Part shown: piece by piece, positions 54,583 through 64,000 of the stretch
How positions within the stretch are numbered: the first letter of the stretch is position 1
Layout: each line of letters starts with the position of its first letter
Source of the DNA: Cryptomeria japonica
Lineage: Eukaryota; Streptophyta; Pinopsida; Cupressales; Cupressaceae
Assembly (NCBI RefSeq): GCF_030272615.1
Contig: NC_081410.1
Coordinates: forward strand, 569,923,152-569,987,151
Reading direction: 5' to 3'
Length of the DNA: 64,000 bases
The notes under the pieces: model-generated
Databases searched by the model: none
Told to the model about the DNA's origin: nothing
Seen by the model: the letters and a program-made list of their open reading frames with translations, nothing else
Made by a program: the position numbers and the translations under genes

Positions 54583-56254
54583 CACCTACGGGTGATTGTA
54601 GCCATATGATTTTGACATCATTGTATCATGACACTTTATATATATATATATATGAGATGATTCATCTTTGCGGCAGCTATATGCATGTGTACCTATGTGA
54701 TGAGATGTTCTTATGTGATGCTTATGATATGGATGCAAATATGTATATGATGCAATGCAATATATATATATATATATATATTTTGTTGTTTTATGTTTTA
54801 ATATGTGTATGTATGATGCAAGTGTGAATGTATGTAATGTAGATGAATATGATAATGCAAATGTAAATTGTGCTAACAGGTGTTGTGTGCAGGATGTGAT
54901 GTAGTTGTGATATCTATATGTATGTATGAAATGCTTATATGTGGTAATGCAGGTGCAACTACATGAAATGCAAATGTTTTTGGTGTGTCATTATACTCAG
55001 TCATGTGATAGCAGGCTACGCGGACTCAAGAAGGACGATGGAAGTCAATCAAGAAAGGGGGATGAAAGATAGAAGATATGATAGTGAAAGATCTTCTTGT
55101 GCATTATCATCATTGAGCTTTATTATGGCAAGTAGGTTATGACAATCGAGGCATATGTTTGACCTAGAAAGTCATTGTACCTATTTGCATTGAGATAAGA
55201 TAGTCACAAACAAGGAATGCCCCAGTTCATACTAGACTCACAGTGTCCTCATATCCTTGGACAAGTCATAGCATTACTAAGTGACAATCCACAGACAACA
55301 AAAGAAAAATAGGTGACAATACCCCATCCTTGCCTTTCTAGTCAAAGACATCCTGGAGATAGAATCTCTAGTCAGAGACATCCTGGAAAAGCTAAAAGAC
55401 ATGTCACCAAAAAAGATGAAATCAAAAGAAAACTAGGACTCGACACCAACATCCATTGTAGTCCTCAAGTTTAGTGTCTCTTGTCACTTGTATAAATCTT
55501 ATTTGATTGTGGTCACAATGTTTACTTTCACAAAAAGGATAGATAGCATGGAACCATAATGTTGTTTGAATCTGTTGAAAGATTTGATTTGTTGAAGCCC
55601 ATTGTTGCTACTATGTCTCATCTAAAACTGACTGAATCCATGAAACTGATACTTTATTGCAGAGAAGATGAAACTTTATTGCGAATCTGTGATGCAAATG
55701 TTGCTTTATTGTGGATTGTGCACGGATAGACTGAAGGAAGCTGGAAGAAACTGTACTCCTCAAAACATGTGATGTTCTCAATTCCACACCCATCACTAGA
55801 TGTAGGATTTGCCTTAGCCACAGATAGGAGCTGATTTATTATGGATGGAAAGGGAGTGAAAGGGGAGGTTTATTATGAATGGCTAACCAATCTTGGGTAG
55901 ATCAATAACAAGCCATGATGGGAATGGGTAAGTTTATTATGAACAAATAGGTTGTGAGTGTGTGCAAAGTGAAAGGATGAAATTGAATCCTGAAGGAGGG
56001 AGGAGCAATGTCTCTATGCATGGCGCTGGTGACCCAGTTTTCACCATCGTACTTGCCCAGGGCGCCACCAAAGTGGTTTTCACCGTTGGACGAAATGTTT
56101 TTCTTTACTTTTTTTTATTTTCAATTTTTTTTGTGTCACAAGGCGCCTGTTTGCCAGTTTTCACCAAGTAACAATTTTTTTGTTTTATAATTTTTTTGTA
56201 TTTTTGAATTTTTTGAATTTTTTTGTATTTTTTGAATTAGGATATTCCAAAGAG
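54583..56254. other. Tat-2 region between PMD gene and pol
   Basis: About 1.7 kb with no gene I can support. It contains TA runs at about 54636-54652 and 54762-54781, two copies of a TCTAGTCAAAGACATCCTGGA unit (55339-55390), several TTTATTATGA and CTTTATTGC repeats (55650-55940), three GGCGC...GTTTTCACC units (56023-56165) and a T-rich low-complexity stretch (56100-56250). Confidence 0.7.
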
Positions 56255-57646
56255 CTATGTGTAAAATCTGTGAAGGTGCATGCTATTGATAGGATCCTCC
56301 AAAGGTTCACCTTCTGTAGTTGAGAGTTGATATGCCCTAGATCCATATGCTGCTGTAATGATGTAAGGACCAAGCCAATTTGGTTCGAACTTGCCCTTCT
56401 TCTCTCTGTCTTGCTGATTTTTGGGGTTTTCTCTGAGAACCAAGTCACCTACCTCAAATGTGCAAAGCTTGACCTTGTGATTGTAGCTGTGACTCATTCA
56501 TTATTGATAAGCCTTGAGATGATTAAAAGCAATTTGTCTTCATTCATCCAGTAGTTCAAGTTCTTGTAAGCGGGAGACCCTATAGTCTTCATCACTGATA
56601 ATGTTTTGCAAAGAGACTCGTAAAGAGGGTAGCTCGACCTCAATAGGCAAGATGGCTTCAACATCGTAGACAAGTGAATAGGGTGTGGCTTCTGTGGGCG
56701 TGCGAACACTTGTGTAGTAGGCCCAAAGTGCAGGATTAAGTTGGATATGCCAATTACAGCCAGCGTCGTCAACTGTCTTTTTTAGGATTTTAAGGATTGT
56801 CTTATTAGACGCCTCAACTTGACCATTACCTTGGGGGTAATATGGTGTGGAGAAATGATGAGAAATATGGAAGCGGTCACAAAGTTCACGAACATCCTGA
56901 TTTTTGAAGGGGTGCCCGTTATCAGTGATAATGGAAATAGGAATATCGTATCGGCAAATGATATAGTTGAGGATGAACGTAGCAATCTGTTTTCCAGTGA
57001 CTTGTGTGAGAGGCATGGCTTCAATCCATTTTGTGAAATATTTTGTGGTAGTGATAATGAATTTATGACCATTGGAAGAAGGAGGGTGAATCTTGCCTAT
57101 GAGATCGAGTCCCCACTGACAAAAGGGCCAAGGAGATGCAATTGGTTGAAGTTATTACGCTAGTGCATGTATGAGGTCTCCATGAATTTGACATTGCTTA
57201 CATTTCTTGACAAATTGATATGAGTCCTTTTCCATATTGGGCCAGTAATATCCAGTCCTGATGAGTTTATTGGCTAAGGTAGGACCACTAGCATGTGGAC
57301 CACATATCCCTTCATGTACTTCACGTAATGCAATCTGAGCTTTATCACTTTCTAAACATCTAAGAAGAGTGCCATCTAGACCTTGCCAATATAGGATATC
57401 AGCTAAAATGACATATCGAGAGGAATGGTGAATGAAAGTGCGACGTTGGTTATTGGATAAATCAGGAGGTAGGGTATTGTCACGAAGGTATGTGAAGATG
57501 GAACCATATAACTGGGACTCAGGACTGATGACACATATCATCTCAGTAGGAATGATTTCATATGAAGGAACCAACAGGTTATCCACCAAGAACTCATAGC
57601 GGGTCTCATTTGGAGGTAGATCAATCAGTGAAGCAATTGTAGCCAT
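56255..57646 (-). pseudogene. Tat-2 integrase
   Basis: Zinc domain intact (VHEGICGPHASGPTLANKLI ... CKQCQIHG). Core: CQWGLDLIGKIHPPSSNGHK with the first Asp, ITDNGHPFKNQDVREL with the second, GNGQVEASNKTILKILKK with the Glu. C-terminal part: FEVGDLVLRENPKNQQ and WLGPYIITAAYGS. In-frame stops: two TAA near 57153 (Gln-Gln expected), TGA near 56538, and TAA and TGA near 56498-56503 (Gln-Arg expected). No frameshift. The protein ends at 56255 (MHLHRFYT). Confidence 0.92.
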
Positions 57647-57679
57647 GGCATCTGCGGCTCTATTCTGCTCTCTTGGTAT

Positions 57680-58480
57680 CTACTCAAAATCTATCTTTGT
57701 GAAGTGTTGTTTTAGGTCATCCACCATTTGTTTGTAAGGCATTAATTTTTCATCTTTTGTTTGGTAATCATCAGTTGCTTGGTGGATTACAAGTTGAGAG
57801 TCCCCAAAAACATGAAGTTCCTGGATCTTCCACTGAACTGCAATCCGTAATCCAGTTGTTAATGCCTCATATTCCGCTATATTGTTAGTGCAAGGAAATG
57901 ATAAGCGGTATGACTTTGGTATAGAATCCCCTTGAGGAGTTATAAAGAGGATGCCAGCTCCTGCCCCATGCTGTGTGTATGAGCCGTCGAAGTATAGTTG
58001 CCATGGCTTTGCATGTGACATTGTTAAAATGGATTCATCTGGAAATTCTGAACTTAGAGGAACATCATCTATCATGGGGGCATCTGCTAATTGATCTACG
58101 ATGGCTTGTCCTTTTATTGCTTTTCTGTCCACATACTCGATGTCGAATTCACTCAAGATCATGACCCATTTGGCTAGTCGCCCAGTAAGTGTTGCTTTAT
58201 TGAGAAGGTATTTCAATGGATCGATTCTTGCAACCAACTTAGTCTTATGAGTGAGCATGTAATGTCGTAATTTCTGCAAAGCAAAGACCATGGTGAGACA
58301 TGCACGTTCAATTGGTGTGTAGTTTAGCTCATATCCCACCAATGTGCGACTGATATAGTATACTGCTTTTTCCTTGCCCTCAGCAATTTGTTGTGCTAAG
58401 AGTGCCCCCAGTGCTATTGGAGTAGCTGATATGTATAGTAACAAAGGCTGATCTGGAACTGGTGGCATTATAACTGGCAA
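57680..58480 (-). pseudogene. Tat-2 gypsy RNase H followed by archaeal-type RNase H
   Basis: The gypsy RNase H (58480 to ~58090) reads LLLYISATPIALGALLAQ, so its catalytic Asp is Ser, as often seen in Tat elements. The archaeal-type RNase H follows (~58010-57680): WQLYFDGSYTQHGAGAGILF, CTNNIAEYEALTTGLRIAVQ and HVFGDSQLVIHQ, with Asp, Glu, Asp intact. The frame continues past a TAG near 57678 into IPREQNRAADAMA, the usual C-terminal His/Asp-region helix. This is the standard order (RT, gRNH, aRNH, INT), in contrast to Tat-1. Confidence 0.93.
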
Positions 58481-58504
58481 ATTCAGAAGGTAATCTTTGA
58501 GTGT

Positions 58505-59761
58505 CTAGAAAGCCTGTTGACAGTTATCATCCCATTTGAATTTGATGTTTTTATGTAGTAGGTGCTGAAAAGGATTACACTTATCTGCAAGTTGCGCTAT
58601 GAATCTTCGTATGGACTGGAGTCTCCCTTGTAAAGATCGAAGTTGACTGATATTTCTTGGTGGTTGCATCTCCAAGATGGCCTTGACTTTTGCTGGATCA
58701 GCTTCGATTCCTCTTTTGGATACAATGAATCCTAGGAGCTTCCCGGAGGTTACTCCAAAAACACATTTCTTGGGGTTTAATCTTACTTTGTATTTTTCCA
58801 ACCGATCAAAGATGACTGAAAGTATGTTCAAATGTGTATTTCTGTCTATTGATTTTCCCAAGAGGTCATCAACATAATCTTCCACAGTTATGTGCATGAG
58901 ATCATGAAAGATAGTAGTCATGGCTCTTTGATATGTAGCACCTGCATTTTTTAGCCCGAAGGGCATGACATTCTAGCAGAAAGTTCCCCAAGGACAAGTG
59001 AATGATGTTTTGTGTTGATCCTCGGGCGTGATCTTTATTTGATTATAACCAGAGAATCCATCCATCAACAATAACATTTCATGACCTACTGTGAGATCAA
59101 CAATCAAGTCAATATTTGGTAATGGGAAGTCATCCTTTGGACAAGCTTTGTTGATGTCTCTGAAATCTATACATATTCTAATGTTGCGATCTGGTTTACT
59201 GACAGGCACTAAGTTGGAGATCCATTTAGGATAATCAATTGGGTGTATGAATCCGACATCCGATAATTTCTCAAGTTCTACTTTGACTAGTAATGCCACT
59301 TGTGGATGCATCTTTCTTAGTTTCTGTTTCACTGGTTTTGCCCCCAGTTTAACTGTCAAATGATGCATTACCAAATCCAAATCTAATCCAGGCATATCAG
59401 CGTATGACCAGGCAAAATTGATTTGTCGTTCTTTGAAGAAACTTATGAATTTTGACCTTTCTGACTCCATCAATGATTGAGCCAGGAATATGTTGTGTGG
59501 AACTTCTTCAGTACCAATGTTTGTTTTGATAGTCTCCTCTACCAACATGGATGATTTTTCCTCATATGATACTGGGAGAATGTTGAGCCTTCCATCTTCG
59601 GGTGCCTCAGAGAGGTTTTTGCCCTTAGATACGTCCTTTCTTTTTACTTTTTTGGGGTCAGACAGCGCCACAGTGTGGTTTTTGCCATAAGACCCTTGGT
59701 TTGTTCTTATCTTCACATTTTTGCGACTGGAAGGTCCGACACCCTCACCAAAATATGCCAC
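58505..59761 (-). pseudogene. Tat-2 reverse transcriptase
   Basis: RT in one frame: NLVPVSKPDRNIRICIDFRD (near 59190), FPLPNIDLIVD, MDGFSGYNQI, then a TAG near 58970 (TSFTCPWGTFC-stop-NVMPFGLKNAGATYQRAM), VEDYVDDLLGKS with YVDD kept (near 58870) and LLGFIVSKRGIEADPAKVKA. The N-terminal part (59761-59450) is a linker before RT with LVMHHLTVKLGAKPVKQKLR. A second TAG near 58503 precedes RNase H. Confidence 0.93.
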
Positions 59762-59815
59762 ACTATTGAGTTCTATAGTGTATCCCGCTTTATGGTCCCC
59801 AGGAGGAAGATTGTC

Positions 59816-61462
59816 TCATATGCCAAGATAGTCAATAAAAGCTTCATCATTTTGGAATGTGTCAAACTGTGCAGGTCCTTCATGATCCCAGTCAATGAGT
59901 TGGTGGTGAACAAGGGGAAGGCTTTTAATGTCTTCGAAGTTAGTGGGACTAAGAGTGAAGATGTAGTTATATTCGGGTATGTCAAGGTAATTATCGAGGT
60001 CATCGATGGCACTCTTCTCATCAGTCTTGATCGCAAATGAATCCAAATTATCATCACTATTAGCGCATTCTAGGACAGGTGTTCTCATCCTATGTGGTTT
60101 CAACCTAGAACCTTCTGACAAGGACTTTGTGGAATCCTCATGGGTTGTTTCTTGACCAACTTTGAATCTTTTATAAAAATCCTCCTCTTTTGTGGGTTCA
60201 TCTGGCTCTTTGAATGTCTCAGTGAGCTCGTAGTCACTGCAAGACTTGTCTAAACCCCATTCCCATTCATTGGAGTTTGTGGAATAGTGACCTTCTTGTT
60301 GAATTTTGGCAGCTTTGATTTGTAAGGCTTCTTCTATCTTTTGAGTGTGGATCTTGGAAGTCAAGAAACCAAGTCCTTTCGAGTGTTCCTTTTTGAAAGT
60401 CAATTCAGGTTGTAAAGGTTCAATGATGTCTTCCTTTCATAACCCAAGAGGGATTTTTCCATCATACCCGAATTTTTGTAGGATCTTGAAACCTTTGCCA
60501 TATTTCTCACATGGTAGACTGATGTGATCTTGTGTATCAATTTCAAGATCTTTGTAAAGAATTTTGTATAAGTCCTCTTCCAGTTTGCCCCATCTTTGAA
60601 AGGTAGTAGGGTCCCATTTGAGTACCATGATGGATACTTGCTTGTTAGGATGTGGTCTTCCATATTCTTTTGGTGAACTCATGACTTGTCGTAAGTACAT
60701 GGTCTGATTTAAAGTGTATTCGCCCATGCCCTTGTCCTGAAATTTGCCTTTAAGCTCACTTTGTTTTGATGTCGAAGGTTTTAATGACTCAGGATCAATG
60801 TATGCCGAAGAAGGAATAGCTTCGTGATTACTGGGAATGATGGTCTCAGTTTTTGATCTCAAGTTATTGCAATATATGAATGAATTAGGATCACTATTAA
60901 CTGTTACCTCCACTCCATTGTGAGGAAACTTAATGCATTCATGATATGTAGATGGCACGGCTCTCATTTCATGAATCCAAGGATGCCCTAGCAATATATT
61001 GTAAGTGAGATCTAGATCTAGGACTTGACAAACCACATCCTTCGTAACTAGCCCAATTCTGAGAGGTAAGGTGACTGTGCCCTTGGATGAATGCTCTTCA
61101 TCATCATATGCCTTGATAGTGATTTGATTTGTAGAATTCACAGCTTTATCAGAATATCCCAATTGTTTAATTGTGCTCAATGTACAAATGTTTAGACCGG
61201 CTCCTCCATCTATCAGGACTCATTTTATTTGATGTTTGTGTATGAAGGCCTCAATGTGTAGTGGTGCATTATGTGGCTGACTTACGGAGGCATCGTCAAC
61301 TTCTATGAATGTAAGGGAATGTGGAATGGAAAGGTATCCCACCATGGCTTGAAACTGGTCCACGTTCAGATTAGTAGGAATGGCAGTGTCTCTCAAGATT
61401 TTATCAAGAAAGGCCTTATGTGCGAGGGATATGAGTAGAAGCTCAAGGATGGAGATGAGCAT
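59816..61462 (-). pseudogene. Tat-2 aspartic protease and G-patch-like linker
   Basis: Protease: VLIDGGAGLNICTLSTIKQL (near 61205), with the D-G-G-A active site typical of Tat and Athila, then VTLPLRIGLVTKDVVCQVLD and LLGHPWIHEMRAVPSTYHEC. After a long linker, EKYGKGFKILQKFGYDGKIP and KGLGFLT (about 60500-60350) resemble the G-patch segments of Ogre/Tat linkers. Stops at about 61219, 60436 and 59815 are TGA where CGA would give Arg. All are in the same frame as gag and RT. Confidence 0.87.
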
Positions 61463-63715
61463 GGGTGTTTTCCCTAATTGTTCTACAAGGTCATACTCGG
61501 GCTTGGTTGACGAAGATGGGGTGTTTTTGGCTGGAGCACCTTACAAAGTGATTTTACCTCGACGGGTTGTAACATGACATTCAGAGGTAGGTTCGGAAGA
61601 AGATCCAACACCTTTTAGGACAATCTTGGGTCTCCGGGTAGAATTCTTAGGGTTTTTGTCCTTGATGATAATGGTAGAGACATAATTGTCCATTGAAATG
61701 TGATTGATAGTTGAATCATAGTTATAGGTTGCTCTAGTATAGTTGGTTTGGTCATCTGTGGCTTTAGCTTTTCCCTTGTCATGTTTTGGGAATGGTTCCT
61801 AAAACATCTCATGTTCTTGATTGGATGAGTGTCCTTCAATCTCAATGTCACCTCTATCAATAAGATCTTGTATGATGTTCTTCAATCGATGACAATTTCC
61901 TATCTTATGACCCTTGCTCGTATGAAATTCACAATATTCATCATCATTCCACCAATTTGGTTTAACCTTTGGTTCATATGGAGGAAAATCTAGAACTGTG
62001 ATTACTTTGTTTGCCACTAGCTTCTTGAAAAATGACTCAAGTGGTTATCCCAATGGGGTGTACTTCCTTCGTGATCTAGAAGTTGTTTGAGTATTCACTG
62101 GATTGTTTGTAGAACTTGATCCTGAAAAAATGAATTTGGGCCGCACTGTGTTGGCATCAACAACACCATCATTGACTGTGTTCTTGTTTTTATTCCAAAA
62201 TCTTGGCTTGTCTTTTCCTTTAAAGTCATCTTTGTTTTCCTTGAATATCTTAATGACTCCTTGTTCAATTAGGACCTTCTCTATTGCTAAGCTTTTTTCA
62301 ATGACGTCCTTGAAGGTGGACAAACAAGATTTCCTTAAATCATAACCAATGTCTTTGTTAACATTCTGGGTGAACATCTCTACCATTTGTTTTTGTGGAA
62401 TTTCACAAGAGCATCTACTGGCTAGATTCCTCCATCTTTGTAAAAATGATGCAAAAGACTCTCCCTCTTTTTGCTTGGTGTTGCACAAAGTAGTGACTGA
62501 TATGTCTATCTCTATGTTGTAGGAGAAATGTTGAATAAATGTCTCTGCTAGATCACCCCATGACTTAATACTAGGTGGAAGTTGGGAGAACCATTCCATA
62601 GCTTGATCACCTAAGCTTTGTGGGAATAATCTCATCAAATATGTCTCTTCTTCTGCTACCTCAATGCAAGCTATGAAAAACTGTCTTATGTGTGCCTTAG
62701 GATCCCCTTTTCCTCTATACTTATCAAATTTAGGTGTCACAAAGTGTGTAGGAAAAGGAAGCATTGGAATGCTCTTGTCAAATGGATAAGGACATATGTC
62801 TCTCATTGTGTATGTTGGCTTTGGTGTATTTATGTCCTCCATTTTCTTTTGTAAGTCCCTAATTTGTTGCTCCAAATTGCTCTTAGATGGAGATCAACTT
62901 CTTGGACCATACCCCATGCTTGAGGCACCAATTGGAGGAGAAGCATGTTGCATATATGGATGATATTGATCATACACATGTTCATATGGAGGAGGTCTAT
63001 AGTGATGCTGCATATATGGACCACTTGGTATAGATTCATGTTGAGAAACACCATATCTATTTTGTCCATGTATACCATACTCTACAGGCATGTCATGTTC
63101 TAATGTGTTGCCCCCAAATTTGACACGGGGTTTCCTTGTGTCCAAATTTTGAGCATGCCTTTGAATATCCAATTGCTTTGGTGGTTGATCCTTAGCGTTG
63201 ATATGTGATTGAGCATATTTCTCTACATAAGACTTCCATAATGGTCTACGAAGGTGAGTATCATATGCTTGACCATGTGTGTATGGAACCTCTAGTTTTT
63301 GAAACAAAGATGATGGTGATTCAGGTACCATATGTGGTCCTCTATTGCCTCCACTATTAGGCCTTCTTTGATCCATGTTGGAGTGAGTTTGTTGCAAAGG
63401 CTTATTTTCCATTATTTGAGACATGTGAAAATCATGAGGTATCTTGGCTCCACTTTGTGCCATCATTTGTAAGAAGTATTGTCTATCCCTCCTCATTATT
63501 TCCTCAATCAATCGATTGAAGCGGGGGTCCATAATGGATTCTTCCACATTTGCTGAATGTACGGAAAATTTGTCCATATTGTCATTGTGTGTATCATTGT
63601 TGTTTGTAGTGTCCATGTTCTCAAAATTTGGAATGTTTCTATAGGCATCCATGTCAGGTAATGTAGTATGATCAGAACTGAAAAAGATATCATTGTCATA
63701 CTCATAAGAACTCAT
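61463..63715 (-). pseudogene. gag: Tat-2 gag
   Basis: Starts at ATG 63715 (MSSYEYDNDIFFSSDHTTLP) with a long Asn/Asp/His/Tyr-rich N-terminal region. Retrotrans_gag follows (FIACIEVAEEETYLMRLFPQ, SLGDQAMEWFSQLPPSIKSW, FASFLQRWRNLA; 62700-62350) and then a YCEFHTSKGHKIGNCHRLKN zinc-binding segment (~61930). Stops: TGA near 62893, TAA near 62044, TAG near 61800, TAA near 61541, each one C-to-T away from Arg or Gln. It stays in frame with pol, so gag and pol were made as one polyprotein. Confidence 0.9.
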
Positions 63716-64000
63716 GTTTGCGGACTCTTGAGCCTCTTTAGTTTCTCTCCTAGATTTTTGAAGATGGTTTCAACCATGAACTAGGTATTGACCAAGATGT
63801 GTTAGACTAGATGAAAATGGAAAAGGTATGGAAGACCAAGAGTTGGATGGAATGTAAATGAACCCGAGGTGTACTTGCAATGTCCAAAGTGTAAGACCAA
63901 GTATGTATGTAGTAGAGTAGGTGTGACTTCCAAAGAGAGAATAGTTTCTCTTGATGAGGTAAGTTGACCTTGACTCTAAGTAAGACCAAATGAGACCCAA
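63716..64000 (-). other. Tat-2 leader, no gene
   Basis: Sequence upstream of the gag start on the minus strand, presumably the 5' leader. No primer site or LTR end is visible before the window edge. Short ORFs here show no content. Confidence 0.6.

Larger units (their letters stand above)
50570..64000 (-). mobile_element. Tat-2: Ty3/gypsy Tat element with antisense PMD gene, truncated by window edge
   Basis: Minus-strand element. The 3' LTR is at ~50570-51397 and the polypurine tract at 51398-51414. A ~4.8 kb region between LTR and pol contains repeats and an antisense PMD gene. Gag-pol is at 56255-63715 in one 2487-codon frame, with leader to the window edge. The 5' LTR and primer site lie outside. 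Domain order is gag, protease, G-patch-like linker, RT, gypsy RNase H, archaeal-type RNase H, integrase, the usual Tat arrangement. It interrupts Copia-D. The left boundary is uncertain by about 20 bases. Confidence 0.88.

Overview
The window is repeat DNA from a large plant nuclear genome. I find no host gene that lies outside a transposon. Almost all of it is plant LTR retrotransposons inserted into one another: Ty1/copia elements with tRNA-Met-type primer sites and Ty3/gypsy elements of the Tat and chromovirus kinds. The great element size (LTRs up to 6.7 kb), old nested copies and C-to-T decay fit a gymnosperm, probably a conifer. That is an inference from style, not from a marker gene.

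Layout, left to right. (1) 1-2534: 5' part of a minus-strand copia (Copia-L), cut by the window edge. (2) 2535-3958: remnant of an old minus-strand gypsy gag-protease. (3) 3959-8555: 5' part of Copia-A, plus strand, with LTR, a coiled-coil/zinc-knuckle ORF and a long unidentified second ORF. (4) Copia-B, plus strand: 2.5 kb 5' LTR at 8556-11052, gag at 11109-12851, 3' end at 19740-21209, and the rest of its 3' LTR at 41856-43500. It is split three times. (5) 13047-19739: Copia-M, a complete minus-strand copia inside Copia-B, with TSD CTCCC and one 1385-codon gag-pol frame broken only by TAG stops. (6) 21210-41855: Tat-1, a complete 20.6 kb minus-strand gypsy element in the Copia-B 3' LTR. Each 6.7 kb LTR holds a copy of a ~1213-codon reading frame, and an archaeal-type RNase H sits before the RT. 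(7) 43501-48555: a plus-strand chromovirus-like gypsy (Gypsy-E) in the Copia-B 3' LTR. (8) 48556-~50560: Copia-D, a relative of Copia-A, in the Gypsy-E integrase. (9) ~50570-64000: Tat-2, a minus-strand Tat element in Copia-D that runs off the right edge. It has an antisense plant mobile domain (PMD) gene between pol and its 3' LTR.

Insertion order read from the junctions: old gypsy, then Copia-A, Copia-B, Gypsy-E, Copia-D, Tat-2. Copia-M and Tat-1 are separate insertions into Copia-B. The autonomous-type elements (Copia-M, Tat-1, Tat-2, Gypsy-E) once encoded the usual gag, protease, RT, RNase H and integrase. All are now broken by stops, mostly C-to-T changes at CAG, CGA or CAA codons or the matching TGG-to-TAG. 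Copia-A, -B and -D show gag-like ORFs without a visible pol and look non-autonomous.

The most unusual content is a set of three unrelated cargo ORFs: the LTR-borne ORF of Tat-1, ORF2 of Copia-A and the antisense PMD ORF of Tat-2. All three have a globular N-terminal part, a basic NLS-like stretch and a helical or coiled-coil C-terminal part. The reversed domain order of Tat-1 compared with Tat-2 is the second main point.
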